A stretch of DNA of 64,000 nucleotides from Lactuca virosa (GCA_928212115.1 CAKMRJ010005745.1:93431121-93495120), one strand, 5' to 3'; numbered from the stretch's first letter, positions 22,001-34,851 are shown. The notes: a model not told the origin generated them from the letters alone. Program-made: numbers and translations.

Positions 22001-23592
22001 ATGGTAGGGGGTATATCTGTAGTGGGTAGGTCGGTTGTGGATTCACATACTTCGCCATGTTTGTGTTTGGATTCTTTCACATCAAAAACTCATATGAATC
22101 AAACAAAAAGTGAGCATAAATTTCGTCCTGGTTCATTGGAATTAAGAAGTTCTTTTATTCACTCTAAGTATTTAGCCAAAACACCTTCGTGCATGAAGCA
22201 AAGAAAAGCTAAAGGTCTTGTGATTGTTAATGAACTTGGTGGACAATATGAAGATAGTTTTCGTGATGTTCAAGCAGTAAGAACATGCTAAATCTTTCCC
22301 TCTTTTTTATTACTATTGAATTAGTTTTAATAATTTTTGGTAGTATCTTTATGTTATAGTCACTTAAACCCATTAAGTTCAACTTGAACTAAAGTTATGC
22401 TAGACTTCCTGTTGATCGAATTCATTGATTCCAACACGGAATTCGAATCCAAGATTCTATTATGTGGCTTGTGTGGTTGCAAAATTTACCGAACTAAGTT
22501 CTGTATATTCTTTCAATTTCATTTTTATTATTAAAAGACCAAATTACCCTTATATATAGAAAATAGAAAATTTTAAAACTGAAAATTAAAAAATATTCAA
22601 GTTTTAGTATTAAATTTCAAGTGTGTCATTAAAATTCTTTCAAAATCCAATTCTTCCACGTCCGGATTCTTTGGACAGATTCCATTCTCTACCAAAAACA
22701 TTCTATCAATAAAGACGTTTGCTAAGTTATTAAACAAAAAAAAAAAATGCTCAAATCTTCTAGTCTTTGGGGTTATTTGATCTTAATCGATAATCTAATA
22801 CAGAGACCACCAATCGATTTAACTAATTGCATTCATGTGTCATTGGTGTTTTGCTACGAGTTATATGACAAAAAGGCTTTTGCTTTGTTGTTTCAGCAAT
22901 TGTTTAATCTATTCACTTACAAAGCAGTGAGGACTGTTATGAACCAACTTTATGAGATGAACCCAACGGAATATCGTTGGTTTTACGAGTAAGATGTCTA
23001 CTTCCATGTTTCTTATGTTTCTCAACTTTTTCAATGTTATGGTCCCATATCTGCAGACACGATCTTATCTGATATATAATTGTAGTCTCACTACAATATA
23101 AAGGCCTCTTTTATAGATTTCACATATCTAACAAGGTATCTGAGCATCGAGTCTAGCACTAGAAACTGATTTTCTACTTTCACTTATCATTTTAACAGTT
23201 TTGTGGTGTTGAACAAACCGAGTGATGGAAAGCGGTTTCTTCGCGTCCTCCAAAAGGTAAATGCTAGAAATGAAACCTATTTCAAAATGCGGAAAGTTAC
23301 ATTGAAGTTTCATGGTTTATGGAACAAAAATTCAAGATTGAAGGTATCTAATTTCGGATAAATTGGTAGAAACATGTTTTTATGGGTGTAATTTATTTTG
23401 ATAGGAGAAACATGAACTTGCCGAAAGAGTAATGGTGACTCGGCTTCACCTCTACGGAAAATGGATAAAGGTATGGCATGAGTAATGTTTTTGTGTGATG
23501 TTTTTAAATTGTAAATTTGACTTGTTTTTGTTATTGTGTATTGTTAGAAAGTGGATCATGGGGAAATGTACAAAAATTTATCAGACCAGAAT

Positions 23593-23624
<32 letters not shown>

Positions 23625-23667
23625 AGTAATATGGCCGTCCGATGATGCAAATTGGGACCAATATTGA
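22001..23667 (+). CDS. RBCX2-like: RbcX-like Rubisco assembly chaperone, chloroplast (five exons)
   Basis: Exons 22001-22276, 22897-22988, 23199-23256, 23405-23470 and 23548-23667 join to 612 nt, 203 residues plus stop. All introns are GT-AG (GTAAGA, GTAAGA, GTAAAT and GTATGG donors) and phases are consistent. The N-terminus (MVGGISVVGRSVVD...) is a likely chloroplast transit region. The mature part has FTYKAVRTVMNQLYEMNP, NKPSDGKRFLRVL, ERVMVTRLHLYGKWIKK and a closing MRERLMETVIWPSDD, which are RbcX hallmarks. RbcX is a homodimer that clamps the C-terminal tail of the Rubisco large subunit and stabilises it during assembly in the stroma. From memory it resembles Arabidopsis RBCX2 more than RBCX1. 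Tyr of FTYKAV and Gln of MNQLYE, in the peptide-binding groove of the family, are present. No damage is visible, so it is probably functional. Confidence 0.93.
22277..22896 (+). other. First intron of the RbcX gene
   Basis: GTAAGA...TTTCAG, 620 bp, AT-rich, placed between the transit region and the conserved core. No transposon was recognised in it. Confidence 0.9.
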
Positions 23668-23887
23668 TGAAGAGATTGATCTATTATCATTGTTGTTGAC
23701 TAGGTAGAAGAATTATAAGAAAATCTCATGATATGTATATGACATTGTACATATAGTATGCTTTCAAGATTGATTAATAATTATATAAATGCTATTTGCT
23801 CATTTGAGAGCTTGACCGCGTCTAAGGGTTTCAGGCTTAAAATAAAGCTAGTGGAGTAATATAGACGACCCTAGTTTAATTCCTTCT
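23668..23887 (+). other. 3' flank of the RbcX gene
   Basis: AT-rich trailer with polyadenylation-like sequence (TTAATAATTATATAAATG near 23773-23790). Nothing coding is seen before the repeat at 23888. Confidence 0.5.
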
Positions 23888-24384
23888 GTTATGATCCCAC
23901 ATCGGCCGAAAGTACTATAAGTTGGTAGCTTATAAGTCTAGGTGTCCCCTCCTCCTACAAGCTGACTTTTGGGAGTGAGTTCTACACTTGGGCTTATGGT
24001 TTGATGCGGGCCTAGTATGGGATGGGTCCGTATCACCTTCATTTACCTTTTGTGCTATCCATATCCCCTCATCTTCCTTATATTGTTAATTTTGGGCTAA
24101 CGTATCATATGGCACAGGTTATATATGGAAGTACAATTGCGTCGAGAGGTACAGTTGTCTACATCTTACCTCATATTACTCCATTCGTATGTGTTGAAAA
24201 TGTTGTGAAGCACTTTTAATGCATGTTTATTTTCATATTTAGGTTTCGAAAATAACACATATTAAAAAAGTTATTATTTGATTAAGACACCTCCAATTTA
24301 TTTAAGAATGTTTCCTATTTATTCAGATTTTGGAGTATCATTAGGAGAACTTGTAAGGCTATTATATAAAGTCATTTTGATGTC

Positions 24385-24457
<73 letters not shown>

Positions 24458-24635
24458 TGGAGTTTTAAGACTCATGTAACTTTTTGATAAGAGTGTCATT
24501 TCATAGTGGTTTTTGTTTCCACTTTATATCATGGTGTTCAATTGTTTTTTATTGTTGATTCTTGCGTTCCAAAGATCGTCATATTTATTGTTGGTATTCT
24601 TTGTGATTATTTGCGTTTGTTTATTTTATAAAAAA
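23888..24635 (+). mobile_element. Degraded LTR-like sequence followed by a primer site
   Basis: Opens TGTTATGATCCCACATCGG, a phrase familiar from plant LTRs. It contains a long CT array and stops before TGGTATCAGAG (24636-24646), a methionine-tRNA primer site. The LTR 3' end does not show CA clearly. The 180 bp beyond the primer site (to 24825) are a short internal remnant without a usable frame. Confidence 0.5.
24388..24455. repeat. (CT)n microsatellite
   Basis: About 68 bp of uninterrupted CT dinucleotides. Confidence 0.97.
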
Positions 24636-24825
24636 TGGTATCAGAGTTCAACATCAAAACAAAATATCCATTTTTCCTTGTTGGTTCGACATTTACAAAA
24701 CTCTTCAAGAGTTTTTCCCTAGTTGATTTAATCCACTTTTACAACACCAATTTAATCTTTGGAAGTTTTCTAGATCAATAGCTATTATTATTGAATCAAC
24801 ATCGATTTTTCTTGAACCATTAAAC

Positions 24826-24986
24826 TGTAACACCTGTTTTCTAAAATGGTTGAAGATTTAGTGGGATGAAAGATGGGGTTTTTGGAGAAAACCCCTATGC
24901 CACAACGTGGTGCGTGGATGACCACGTCCTGACATGGATTTTATGAATCTCGTATATCTGATGAGCACCGCGACGTGGTGGTTGCT
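24826..24986 (+). repeat. Partial extra copy of the element G LTR start
   Basis: TGTAACACCTGTTTTCTAAAATGG at this position parallels the true start TGTAACACCCG at 24987, and both continue similarly for about 160 bp before the second start interrupts the first. This indicates a truncated LTR head placed in tandem with the full one. Confidence 0.6.
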
Positions 24987-26700
24987 TGTAACACCCGTTT
25001 TTCAGAATGGTTTAACTAAAGACTTAACGGGATCAAAGGTGTAGTTTTTGGAAAAACTCAATGGCACGACATGGCACAAGGATGCCCACGATGTGGCATG
25101 GATTAAATGAGTGTGTCCTCCTGATGAGCCCCACGACGTGGCAAGAGAAGGGTCATGGCGTGGCGACTGTTTCAACCCAAGCCCATAATTTTAGGGTTTC
25201 TCCCATATTTAAGCACCATCTCCCAAGGATTAGGGCATCCTCTTCAGCCTCCAACCCTCTAAACTTGAAACCCTAGCCTTCCTTGGAAGTTTTGGATCAT
25301 TTTGGTGTTATTGGTGGACTTGGAGAGAAAGACAAGAAGTTTGGGTGCAAGAATCAAGCAAGCAACTCCTCCCCATCTTTGAAGTCATATTCTGGACCAT
25401 TTATAAGGCTTCAAGATCCAACCTTTTTGGTTCCTTCTTTGTAGATCTAGGGTTATTTTGCTTATTTGGGTCCTTTGATGCGTTTTCAATGGTCCAATGA
25501 GATAAAGTTTGCAACTTCATGACCCATCTAGGTCCCTTGAGCCTTATATCTTGCAGATCTAGGTTTTGGTTGAGTATTTTTTTTGGATCTTTCTTGGAAT
25601 TTTAGGTCATTTCTCTTCATTATGAACTAGGTGAGTGAAGGACATGCATGGGTCATGCATGTCCATAAAGTTGACATTTTTATGAACCACTAGGGTCCCT
25701 AGAAGCCTCCTGGAAAGTTTAAGTTAAGGGCTTAACAAATTAAGAGCTTACGCAAATGAGCTGTCTTCATCAAGTACCCACGACGTTGCCATTTGGGTGC
25801 CAAGACGTGGTGGATCAAGATTCCGTAACCGTTTTGTCTGGAGTTAGCCACGACATGGTGGCATGTCTGCTATGACATGGGGATTGGATTATTCATGATT
25901 GATTTGTTCGTAACTGGAGTTTTGGATCGGGACTGAGTTCGTTAGCCACGAAGTGGCCATGGACTGGCCACAACGTGGAAGTTAGCTGACGATGATTTTG
26001 ACAGTTGACTTTGACCTTGAGCGTTGAATTTTTGTCCTGGAATGACTGTTGGTCAAATTTCTAGTTTTAGAATGAAGACTAAGGGTTTACCTTGTATGGT
26101 TTATTAGGAGGTTTGTAGCACCCATATTTCTTTGGTTTGTGCTGATAGTTGTGGATTACGTCTGTGAGGTGAGTGTTGTCATTATATTATGTAGGATGCT
26201 AGTTGTCTTTGTGATACTTGCATGATAGACTAGGATGTGGTCCCTAGTATATGTATGAAAGACCAGGATTTGGCCCCTGACGATTGTATGGAAGACCGAG
26301 ATCTGTCCCCTAGAATTTGTATGTAGGATGCTAGTTGTTTTCATGATACTTGCATGGAAGACCATGGTGTGGTCGCTGATACTTATATGTAGGACCATGA
26401 TTTGGCCCTCGACATTGTAAGGAAAGACCATGATTTTGCCAATGATAGGAATTGATTGTAAGACTATGATTTGGCATGCTATGTGATACTTTGGGGAACC
26501 CATAAGCTTTGTGCTTACGGTTTATGTTTCAAATGTTTTTAGGGACTTCTAGTTCAAAAGGGAAAGGACCAACTATGATTTAGCATGCTATTTTTGATTT
26601 TATGATGATGTTTTGAGAATACTATTAACATGAACAAATGAATGAATGGTTTTTATTTATTTAAAATGAATTTTTTACTCATTATTTTTGGGACGTTACA
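24987..26700 (+). mobile_element. 5' LTR of Ty3 element G
   Basis: TGTAACACCCG...GGGACGTTACA, about 1714 bp. CCACG-A-CGTGG type palindromes occur at 25131-25141 and, in degenerate form, near 24915-24985, 25785-25865 and 25945-25980. A TATA-like CATATTTAAGCACC lies near 25205. It is followed by a mutated primer site (AGTTATGAGATCC). Confidence 0.75.
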
Positions 26701-27131
26701 AGTAGTTATGAGATCCTTGGTTTGATGGATTTGGGCATACACTCGGGTGTGTCTAAACTCAAGTTGGAGAGTTAATACGATATTTTAAAAGAAATTGAAT
26801 ATTCCAAAAAAGTTTTTAAGAAAAGGGGTGTGATGCGTGCAATCAGCTGAGCTAAAGTAAGTGACTCCCAAACTATTGAATGAATACATTTAGTTACATG
26901 AGGCAAAGGTTAAATAGCTTTTGAATGACTGATTTGGCTCTATTACGTAACTATTTTTTTTATCCAACCATTGTAGTATAAGATCTTTTAGTAAAAAAAT
27001 TAATTAAGTTTTGTTGCATGTGATTGTATTCATGAGGTAGTTAGCTGACATTTGTAGGAGTCCTTCAACAACTGATGCCAGGGTGAGGTGGAAACCCTAA
27101 GAGAGCCTAGGAAGTGCATTAGTGCGAAGGG
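26701..27131 (+). mobile_element. Truncated leader of element G
   Basis: Homologous to the leader of element H (5018-5660). It stops where the LTR of element A begins at 27132, so element G is cut by that insertion or by a deletion; no gag follows. Confidence 0.7.
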
Positions 27132-27328
27132 TGTAACAACCCAAAATAGGATAAAGTTCTTGATTTTTAAAACAAGTACTACACGTATAAAAATTGTTCC
27201 AAAACCGTCACAATTTATAAATGTCACATAATCAAAGTACAGTATCAAAAATCGGAAATAATGGGAGAGAATGTTGTGCCATCAAGCCGGGCCCTTCCCC
27301 TTAGTACCAGAATTACCTGAAACCATAT
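27132..27328 (-). mobile_element. 3' LTR of Ty3 element A, first part
   Basis: Begins TGTAACAACCC and runs to AATTACCTGAAACCATAT, where element J is inserted. The text continues at 47629 with CATAAACACAATTTGTAAGCAAACGCTTGGTAAG, exactly the run expected in this LTR type (compare 37925-37970). Confidence 0.8.
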
Positions 27329-28669
27329 TGTGACAACCGTCAAATTTTGAGACAGTTCTAGATTTAAATAAACTTAGTTGCACGTATAGGCACGACACAT
27401 ACTAGACTTGGTAACTAGAAGTTAAGTTATAACCTACTCGAAACTCGAAAACAAGTAGAATCGAAGAATAGTGTACTTAGATTTCACATTGGTATGTGAA
27501 TTTTACAACTACTTAACTTTAATGACTATCCATATTCGGGTCATTCCTTGAATTGAACATCTTTGCATGAATCATGTAGATACATCATGCACTTGACCTA
27601 GAAGTAGAAATTAGGTCAAACTCTCATAGAAACTTAAGTCAAAGTTGAAAACTAGGACTAGTATCCTTGATTCCTCAATTTCGCTTGAATCTCGGAATCA
27701 CTACATAGAATGCCAATAATCTGATTTCAATCAAACTATGTAACTTTCTACCAAATATAATTATTTATTTTGAAAAATTTGATTTTTTCAAATATTAAAC
27801 TCAATTCATTATGGTGTTAACAAATTTTATGTTGTTCAAAAAAATCCAAGATATTCTACATCCATTGTGATATTCCAAAATGCCCAAATTTTATAACAAG
27901 TGTCAAAATTTTATAAAATAAATGCAAGTTTTATAAATTTTAAACTTCCCCCAAAATTTTATATTATATATAACATCTTTAATTATTTACATATATCATG
28001 AGATCTAAATTATATTATGGACAATAATTTATAAACATTAGCTTATTTATGAGCATAGGAGCCAAAATGTCATAAAATTCAATACAAGATTTTATATTTT
28101 ATAAACATAACCCCCAAACCTTATAAATTATATAAATAAAAAAATGAATGCTAGAAAATACTCCTTCTCTCCTCAAAATCACGTTCACATCTCTTCCCCC
28201 AAGTCACTTTTTCCTTAACCCTGATCAATTTGCTCATTCTTTCACTCCACCTATCTCTTTCTCTCTTTAAAAACTTCACTCTTCATTTCCTCTGCAAATG
28301 ACGAACCTAGAAACAATATCACTAGGAGAGATTTTTACATTCAATTCTTCATGATTTCATAAGCATCTCTGTAGTTTGGTGGAGTAAAACCCCAAAGAGA
28401 CGACGAGAGAGATGAGCTATCCAGAGAGATAGAATCTCTCTTTTCTCTCTTTTCTTCTCTCTAAAACCCCCACTCTTTACCTCTATGAATTAGCTCCATA
28501 ATACACTAAATTTCCAGCAGATATCCCTCATTTTACACAAGAATATTCATAATTTGAACTTGATCTTCAAGGTAAAATCAATTTCCTTACATTTTGTTCA
28601 CATTTCTTTCAAAAATATCAAAATTTCTTGCATTTTTCTTCTCCATAAACACTTTTCTTTGAGATTATT

Positions 28670-28745
28670 GACATGCATGTTCATGCATGTCGAATTTGAT
28701 GATTATGGTGGTATGATTTCACCCAAAAACAACATGCATGTTGTT
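28670..28745. other. Paired palindromes in the J LTR
   Basis: At 28670-28691 two 10-bp arms (GACATGCATG and its complement) flank TT. At 28728-28745 AACAACATGCATGTTGTT is a perfect 18-bp palindrome. Both share an ATGCAT core. The 3' LTR copies (near 36860-36880 and 36917-36934) each carry substitutions. Confidence 0.85.
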
Positions 28746-30869
28746 AGAAGGTGAAATCCAATGATCAAAACCTAAACCAAATCCATCAACTTGAGTTTTA
28801 CAAGTTTTAATGATCCAAAACCACATGCATTCAAGTTTTTCATTTTGAAACATCATTTTGAACAAAATAAGTTCGTACATGGTCTTCAAATCATAATACA
28901 TGTGATGAACATCAAGCTTAAAGACTTAATTATCAAAATACATTGTTAATAATGCTTATAAATTATTTATTTATAAATAAATATCTAAAACTTCTTTTTT
29001 GTTCAAATAAGATTTTTTCCAGAATCCAAAAAATAAAATAAGACGGTCTGGAAAATTTCAGAAAATAAAACGTTTTTCTCGATTTATTGTAATTTTTGTA
29101 AGAAAATAGAGCAATAATTCATATAAAATACTTTTTTGCTCAATAAATTATGGTAAATTTCTAATATGACTTATGCATTGATTAAAGACGTTTCATGAAG
29201 GTGCATGGATTTCTATGATTGTTTTCAGTTGATTTCAAATTTATTTTTGTTGAAGAGAAATAAATTGTAAAATACGGTTATCAATGTCCAAAGCCATACT
29301 TCATAATTTTCGAATCTTTTAGACATAATAAAGACTACACGTAAAATTTTCCATATTTTCCAAGACAATTTCTTATTTTTCCCGATTTAATGAATATTTA
29401 AGGGATTAAATTGTTGAAAAATAGCTACACTTATCTAAAAATTATGAAACTTAGTCAGAATATCTTATACTACAAATAAATCATAAATAAAAAGTTTAGT
29501 GAATTTTACCTACTGTTTAATATTTTTTACGAATTAATGCTTATTTAAGTGAATAAAACAAAGAAAATATCTAAACTGTTTGAAAACCAACTTTTATATT
29601 TTTCCCAGCTTTCATTTGTGTAATAACAGTAGAAAAAAAAATTATGTAATTTTTGAAACTGTTTTCTATTTATCTCTATTTTGATAGAATAAATACACTA
29701 AAATTAGAAAAATTGTGTTAAACTGTTTGAAAATATATTTTCTTCTTTTCCCAGATTGTACATGTTTCATATCAGTGGTGCACAAAGTTTGGATAAGTTT
29801 CTTAACTGACTGATATTTTTCATGAACTTATATCTATCTAGGGAATTAAATATTGGAAAAATGGTTATACATATCTAAAATCCATGAAAACTTATCTCGA
29901 AACCCTTTAATACCGTTAGAACCAAAATCCGAAGTTTGGTGATTTTTATTAATTATTTAGTATTTTTCATTATTTTATAATTATTCAAGAAATTAAAATT
30001 GTATAAAAATAGTTAGATAAATCGAAAATTCAAGAAAATTTATATTGGGATCTTTGACTTCAGTTAGAATTTAAATACAAATTTTGGAAAAATTTTGGAA
30101 CTAAATTGATTTAGTTTTTGAGTAATTAATCATTGAAACACCACCTAAAATGTTAAAATTTAACATTTCAATAATGGGGATTTCCACTTGAATTTCTTAA
30201 ACAACAAATTGATTCATAGAAATCTAAATTTCACAGAAAAATGTTTGTAATTTATCAATATCAAAAGTTTGATACGACTGGAACTTAGATCAAGGCATCA
30301 TTTGCATCATCTCATTATTGAAAGAATCACTATTGTAAAAGTTAAGTATAGTAGTGTTAGATTTCGATTAGAGAATCACTAGTGTATATCATTATTGAAA
30401 GAATCGGTAGTGGTACAACTGGAACTGAGATCAAGGCATCATTTGCATCATCTCAATGAAAATGAAAGAATCGGTAGTGAGTATTCACGCATCCCCCTAT
30501 TTTCGGTTTTTATGTTTTGGGGTGGAAAAGCATGTCGAAAAAACTATTTATTGTTCGTTGTATTTAAATTGATTTGTATCAAACTTGGTTGCTGTATTTT
30601 GCTATGTATGTTTACGCAACTTGAAACATGAGGCCTTATCATCTTAAGTCCCTTCCACTTTACTCCAACCATTACCTCTTTGAGCCAATGGTTATTATGG
30701 ATAGCGCTATTAGGAATTCACAACTCCTCACTCGCCCGATGGCTTGAGTACATGATACCATATTAATCTATGGAACGATAAGCATAGATCTTGATAGGGC
30801 ATCAATCATAGGCTTGGTTGTGAGCTCATTGTTTGCTCATATACATACAAACTTGTTACTTATTATAGC

Positions 30870-31060
30870 AATCAACTTTGTTTCTCATTATAACAACGAA
30901 CTTTTATTACTAGAAACTTATTTACTTGTCTTAGCAACAAACTTGTTTGCTCCTTGTAGCAACGAACTTGTTTGCTCCTTATAGCACCGAACTTGATTGC
31001 TCATTATAGCAATGAAACTTGTTTACTTGTTTTAGTAACGAGCTTTATTTCCTATGAGAA
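30870..31060. repeat. 25-bp minisatellite in the J 5' LTR
   Basis: Imperfect repeats of TAGCAACGAACTTGTTTGCTCCTTA, clearest at 30955-31005, more diverged outward. The same array is in the 3' LTR at about 46990-47190. Confidence 0.85.
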
Positions 31061-31488
31061 TATGAACGTTGCATGTCATTTGGGCAACATACTTTATCTC
31101 TCATGATGACAACGAACTTTGTTTATGAAAACTTATTTACTCATTTTTGGAATATATGGAAACTTTTATCAAAACTTTGATTTTGATTCATGAAACCAAT
31201 ATTATTTTTAATCTGTGAACTCACCAACTATTTCGGTAGTTGACTGCTCATTTTACATGCTTTTTCAGGAACTCGTCTATAAGATGGCACTTAGGGACAC
31301 ATCACTTTTAGGTGAATTGTCATGTGTTGTATTTCAATTACATTGTAATTTCTTTTAAAAGTTGTTCAAACCCATTGTAAATTTGTAATGCTTTTTAATA
31401 CTATGGTTGGTGTTGTCTTTATCTTTTGCTATGAAACTCTTTGTACTGTCACGCCCCATATTTCAGCTTTAGCGGGGTGTGACAGAAA

Positions 31489-31501
31489 TGGTATCAGAGC
31501 C
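31489..31501 (+). other. Primer binding site of element J
   Basis: TGGTATCAGAGCC four bases after the LTR end; initiator methionine tRNA type. Confidence 0.92.
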
Positions 31502-32060
31502 GAAGGTTATAGAGAATACCGGTTTTCCTTTAGAGAACCACAACTATAGCCACAAATTTTCAAAACATTTTTAAGATACTGAACATACTACTGGTATAAC
31601 TAATTCGAATATGCATTATTGGACTTTAATTAAGTATAGCCTAGCCAACTATGCTTAATTAAGGAAAATTAATGCGAGGCTGGAAACGGTTATAGTAGAA
31701 TTATTTTCAAAACAATTTTCAACTTGAACTTTTGAAAAACAAAATTTTCCGGTGTGCGTATGGACATTGCATATTATAGGCATTCATCTAGGTACACTTA
31801 GAAAGTAAGTGCACTTTTATCACAATGCCTTATTTAAAAATGTTATTATCCCTTATCAAGTGTTAGGTTAACCAGTTAGGTTATATCACTAGCCACTCTA
31901 GGAACAATCCGCTTAGTACTAAGAATGAGTATTCCTCGGTAGCTATTGACTCTATTCGTAAGGTTAGTAGCTAGATAGACACTAGTAATAATCTTAAGTC
32001 GAAACCTATACCAATTATACCTCAATACCTCTTCATCGTCTTCGTACTAGAGTTACGAAT

Positions 32061-32267
32061 ATGGAAAGCGTTCCGATACCGACACGGGTGATAATTGGAG
32101 CATCGTGTTGGAAGGTAGATGAGTCGCCACAAGTAGTCACTTGGATGCCATTGGCGAGAATCCCTAATATGACTCACGAGGAGGCACGAAAGCTCAACCT
32201 ATTGCTACTGATACGTGAAACTTCTCTTCTACGCTACGAATTTAGCTCTAGGTTGTTTCCACCTTGA
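32061..32267 (+). other. Small frame of uncertain status in element J
   Basis: Sixty-eight codons starting MESVPIPTRV and including PLARIPNMTHEEARKLNLLLL. It is the only stretch of the J core that looks protein-like by composition. It has no recognised domain, and no partner frame follows it, so it could be a chance frame or a relic of an ancestral gag. Confidence 0.2.
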
Positions 32268-34801
32268 GCTTAAAAGTCAACATGGATATCTCCTTGACCC
32301 AAAACCTTTTCAACAGGTAGTTCTTACCCTACCAACTTTACTTCGAATATCCTAAGTCAAGCACAAACCATTCCCCTTATGGCAAAATTTCAAGGTCAAG
32401 TCCAAGACCCCTAGATACAGTAGTGATTATCTCGAGTATACAACCATCTTACACTTTCCAATTTACTAGCATGTTTCATGCCCAACGTTTAACCTTAAAT
32501 TTTCATGCCCGATCAAAAATCGCACTACTTCGTTGTACGAATCCTTCCTACAAATTTTGAATCCTACTTCGAAACTTATTATTTTCATAATTCATTTGAG
32601 CCTTAGCGACATTACTAACATTTCTATCGTTATAAAGGATTACATCCTCTTACGCCGTGAGTCAGACGCCAAACCTATAACTTAACCTTTGACCTCTATA
32701 AAAGGCCGCAAAACTGCATTGACATCATAAAACGTTTTACAAACAAATTTTCTTGTCCTTTATTTTGGGGAAAAGACATCGGTACTTGCCTTATACTCGC
32801 CTCAGTATTTAGGTACGATTAGTTACACTAATCTAACTATTCCGTACTTCTTAATCTTCTATCGAAAAGTTATTTCAATTCATCGGTTTTATTTATCATC
32901 GATAAAATACTTTATAACCACTTCATACAACTTACTAGACCTTTCCTAACAATGTAAGTTATATTTCTCGTTAAAAACAACCAACTTTACTTTTGAAAAC
33001 TTACTTTAACTTAAAACTTTCCTTCAAAACTGAATTTAACCAATATTGATTTTAACCTTGCTATTTCAATTTCATTTCAAATCCACTTCAATGTATAAAT
33101 GTGCTTTTAAGGGCATATAAACCATTTTAAACCTTGCATACCATTTTGGCACGTTTTCGAAAAACTTAGAAACATTTTCTTTTATAAAAGTGTTTAAACT
33201 CTATGCTATAAAACTTAAACATATGACATTGAAGTTCATATTACGTGTAAAAGCTTCACCGGATCTTTCAAACCACTTTTGTTTTGGCTCTTTTGACCAC
33301 TTTCTCATCTAGGCATTGTACTTTACTTAAATGTGTTTTCTTGAAATCCAATATGATATTTCTGCAACTTTCTACTTCACACATGTTTCTAAGATATCTC
33401 TAATTCCTAAATTTCCAACACACCTCATTTGTTAATTTTATTTCAAATTAGTTTTATAATCTATGTTTCTAAAACTTACAACATTGCAAAACTTAGTGTT
33501 CACTTTTAAACTTCCAATGACGCACTTTCGACAATGCGCAGTTATTCATCTAAATATGTTGAGTCTTTACCTTATCCGTTATAACCATACTTGGACTCTA
33601 GTCTAAAAAGTCAAAGCTGTCATATTTTCAATTACTAGTGGTAATGTTTCTTCTTTTTCACAAATGGAGTTTAACATAATAGATAGCTCATGAATATTTA
33701 GCAAACGCTTTAAAACCTCCACATGTCTATTTAATCACCAACATACATCAAGGATTGAAGTTCGAAATATATCTCAACCTAAGTTTTAAATCTACTTATG
33801 GATATTGTATTTAAAATTTTAACAATAGCAATCATTGATGGTGCCACTTTCCATTTCTTTCCCCCACACTTTATTTATTGCTCTCTATCTAATTTGAGAT
33901 CTTGCACACTCCTAATAATAACACAATACATGGACTAAATTTGTTTTTGTCTATTTTGCTTCCCTTAGTACCATATTCATACGGATACAGACTAGAATTC
34001 TACCTTTTTGTTATGAGTGATTAATACGTGTATAGTCATGAGGCATAATTTTGACTTGGTTAACTTTGATATATTCCATTATGTCTTTTATCATATACAT
34101 TTTTTTCTTTCTTATGAAATCTATTGTAATGAGTAATCGTTATTTACATTTGTTATTTTGTTCTGAATTTAGAAATATGATTTAAAATATAATTTTCATT
34201 GTATTTTCCTTACAATTAATACACAAGATTAATACCCTTGTGCTTACCATTTTTCTAAAACTGGAAAGTATATGTAAAGGATATATTTTCTTTTGTTTCT
34301 TCTTCTTAAAAACATAAAACGTTTTAAATATTACAATTATCTATCCTTAAAATGATTGTTTTTGGTAGAATCGTTGAATTAAGAATACACTATTTTCAAT
34401 GATCGATATTTTTACTCATTTCTTAAAATAGCATTGTGCTTTGCAATCTCCAGTGAATTCCTAAACTCTCAAACTTGTTTTCATAAATACCCTGACTCCT
34501 CTTAAATTTGTATTTGTCTTGACTTACACAATTAGACAATTTTTTTTCAAAAGATTAATCAAAATATTTATGTATAAATTCCATTATTAATGACTTAAAC
34601 CTTTAACCTTATTTAATATCTTTATTATCTTACTACTTCGTTTGATCGACACACATGTATCTTCATTCTCTTGGAATTATCACACATTTTAATAACAGTG
34701 AGATTACTTATCATTTCTAAATGCTCGAGATGCTACCTATATAATGTGATTTAAAATATCATAAACTTTCACCGCCTTCATTAGAAACAATGACCCTCTA
34801 A

Positions 34802-34805
<4 letters not shown>

Positions 34806-34849
<44 letters not shown>
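34806..34849. repeat. (TA)n microsatellite
   Basis: About 44 bp of TA dinucleotides in the core of element J. Confidence 0.96.

Positions 34850-34851
<2 letters not shown>

Larger units (their letters stand above)
27329..31484 (+). repeat. 5' LTR of element J
   Basis: TGTGACAACCGTC...GCGGGGTGTGACA, 4156 bp, strongly AT-rich. Contains two strong palindromes (28670-28691 and 28728-28745), a pyrimidine-rich stretch near 28160-28290, a duplicated ATCAAGGCATCATTTGCATC phrase near 30290 and 30430, and a 25-bp minisatellite at about 30870-31060. About 610 bp (30150-30765) are absent from the 3' LTR. No coding gene is seen. Confidence 0.88.

Noticed and set aside
22747..22992. An 81-codon frame inside the RbcX gene
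   Set aside because: It is the end of intron 1 read through into exon 2; the acceptor TTTCAG at 22891-22896 and the family alignment place the exon start at 22897.
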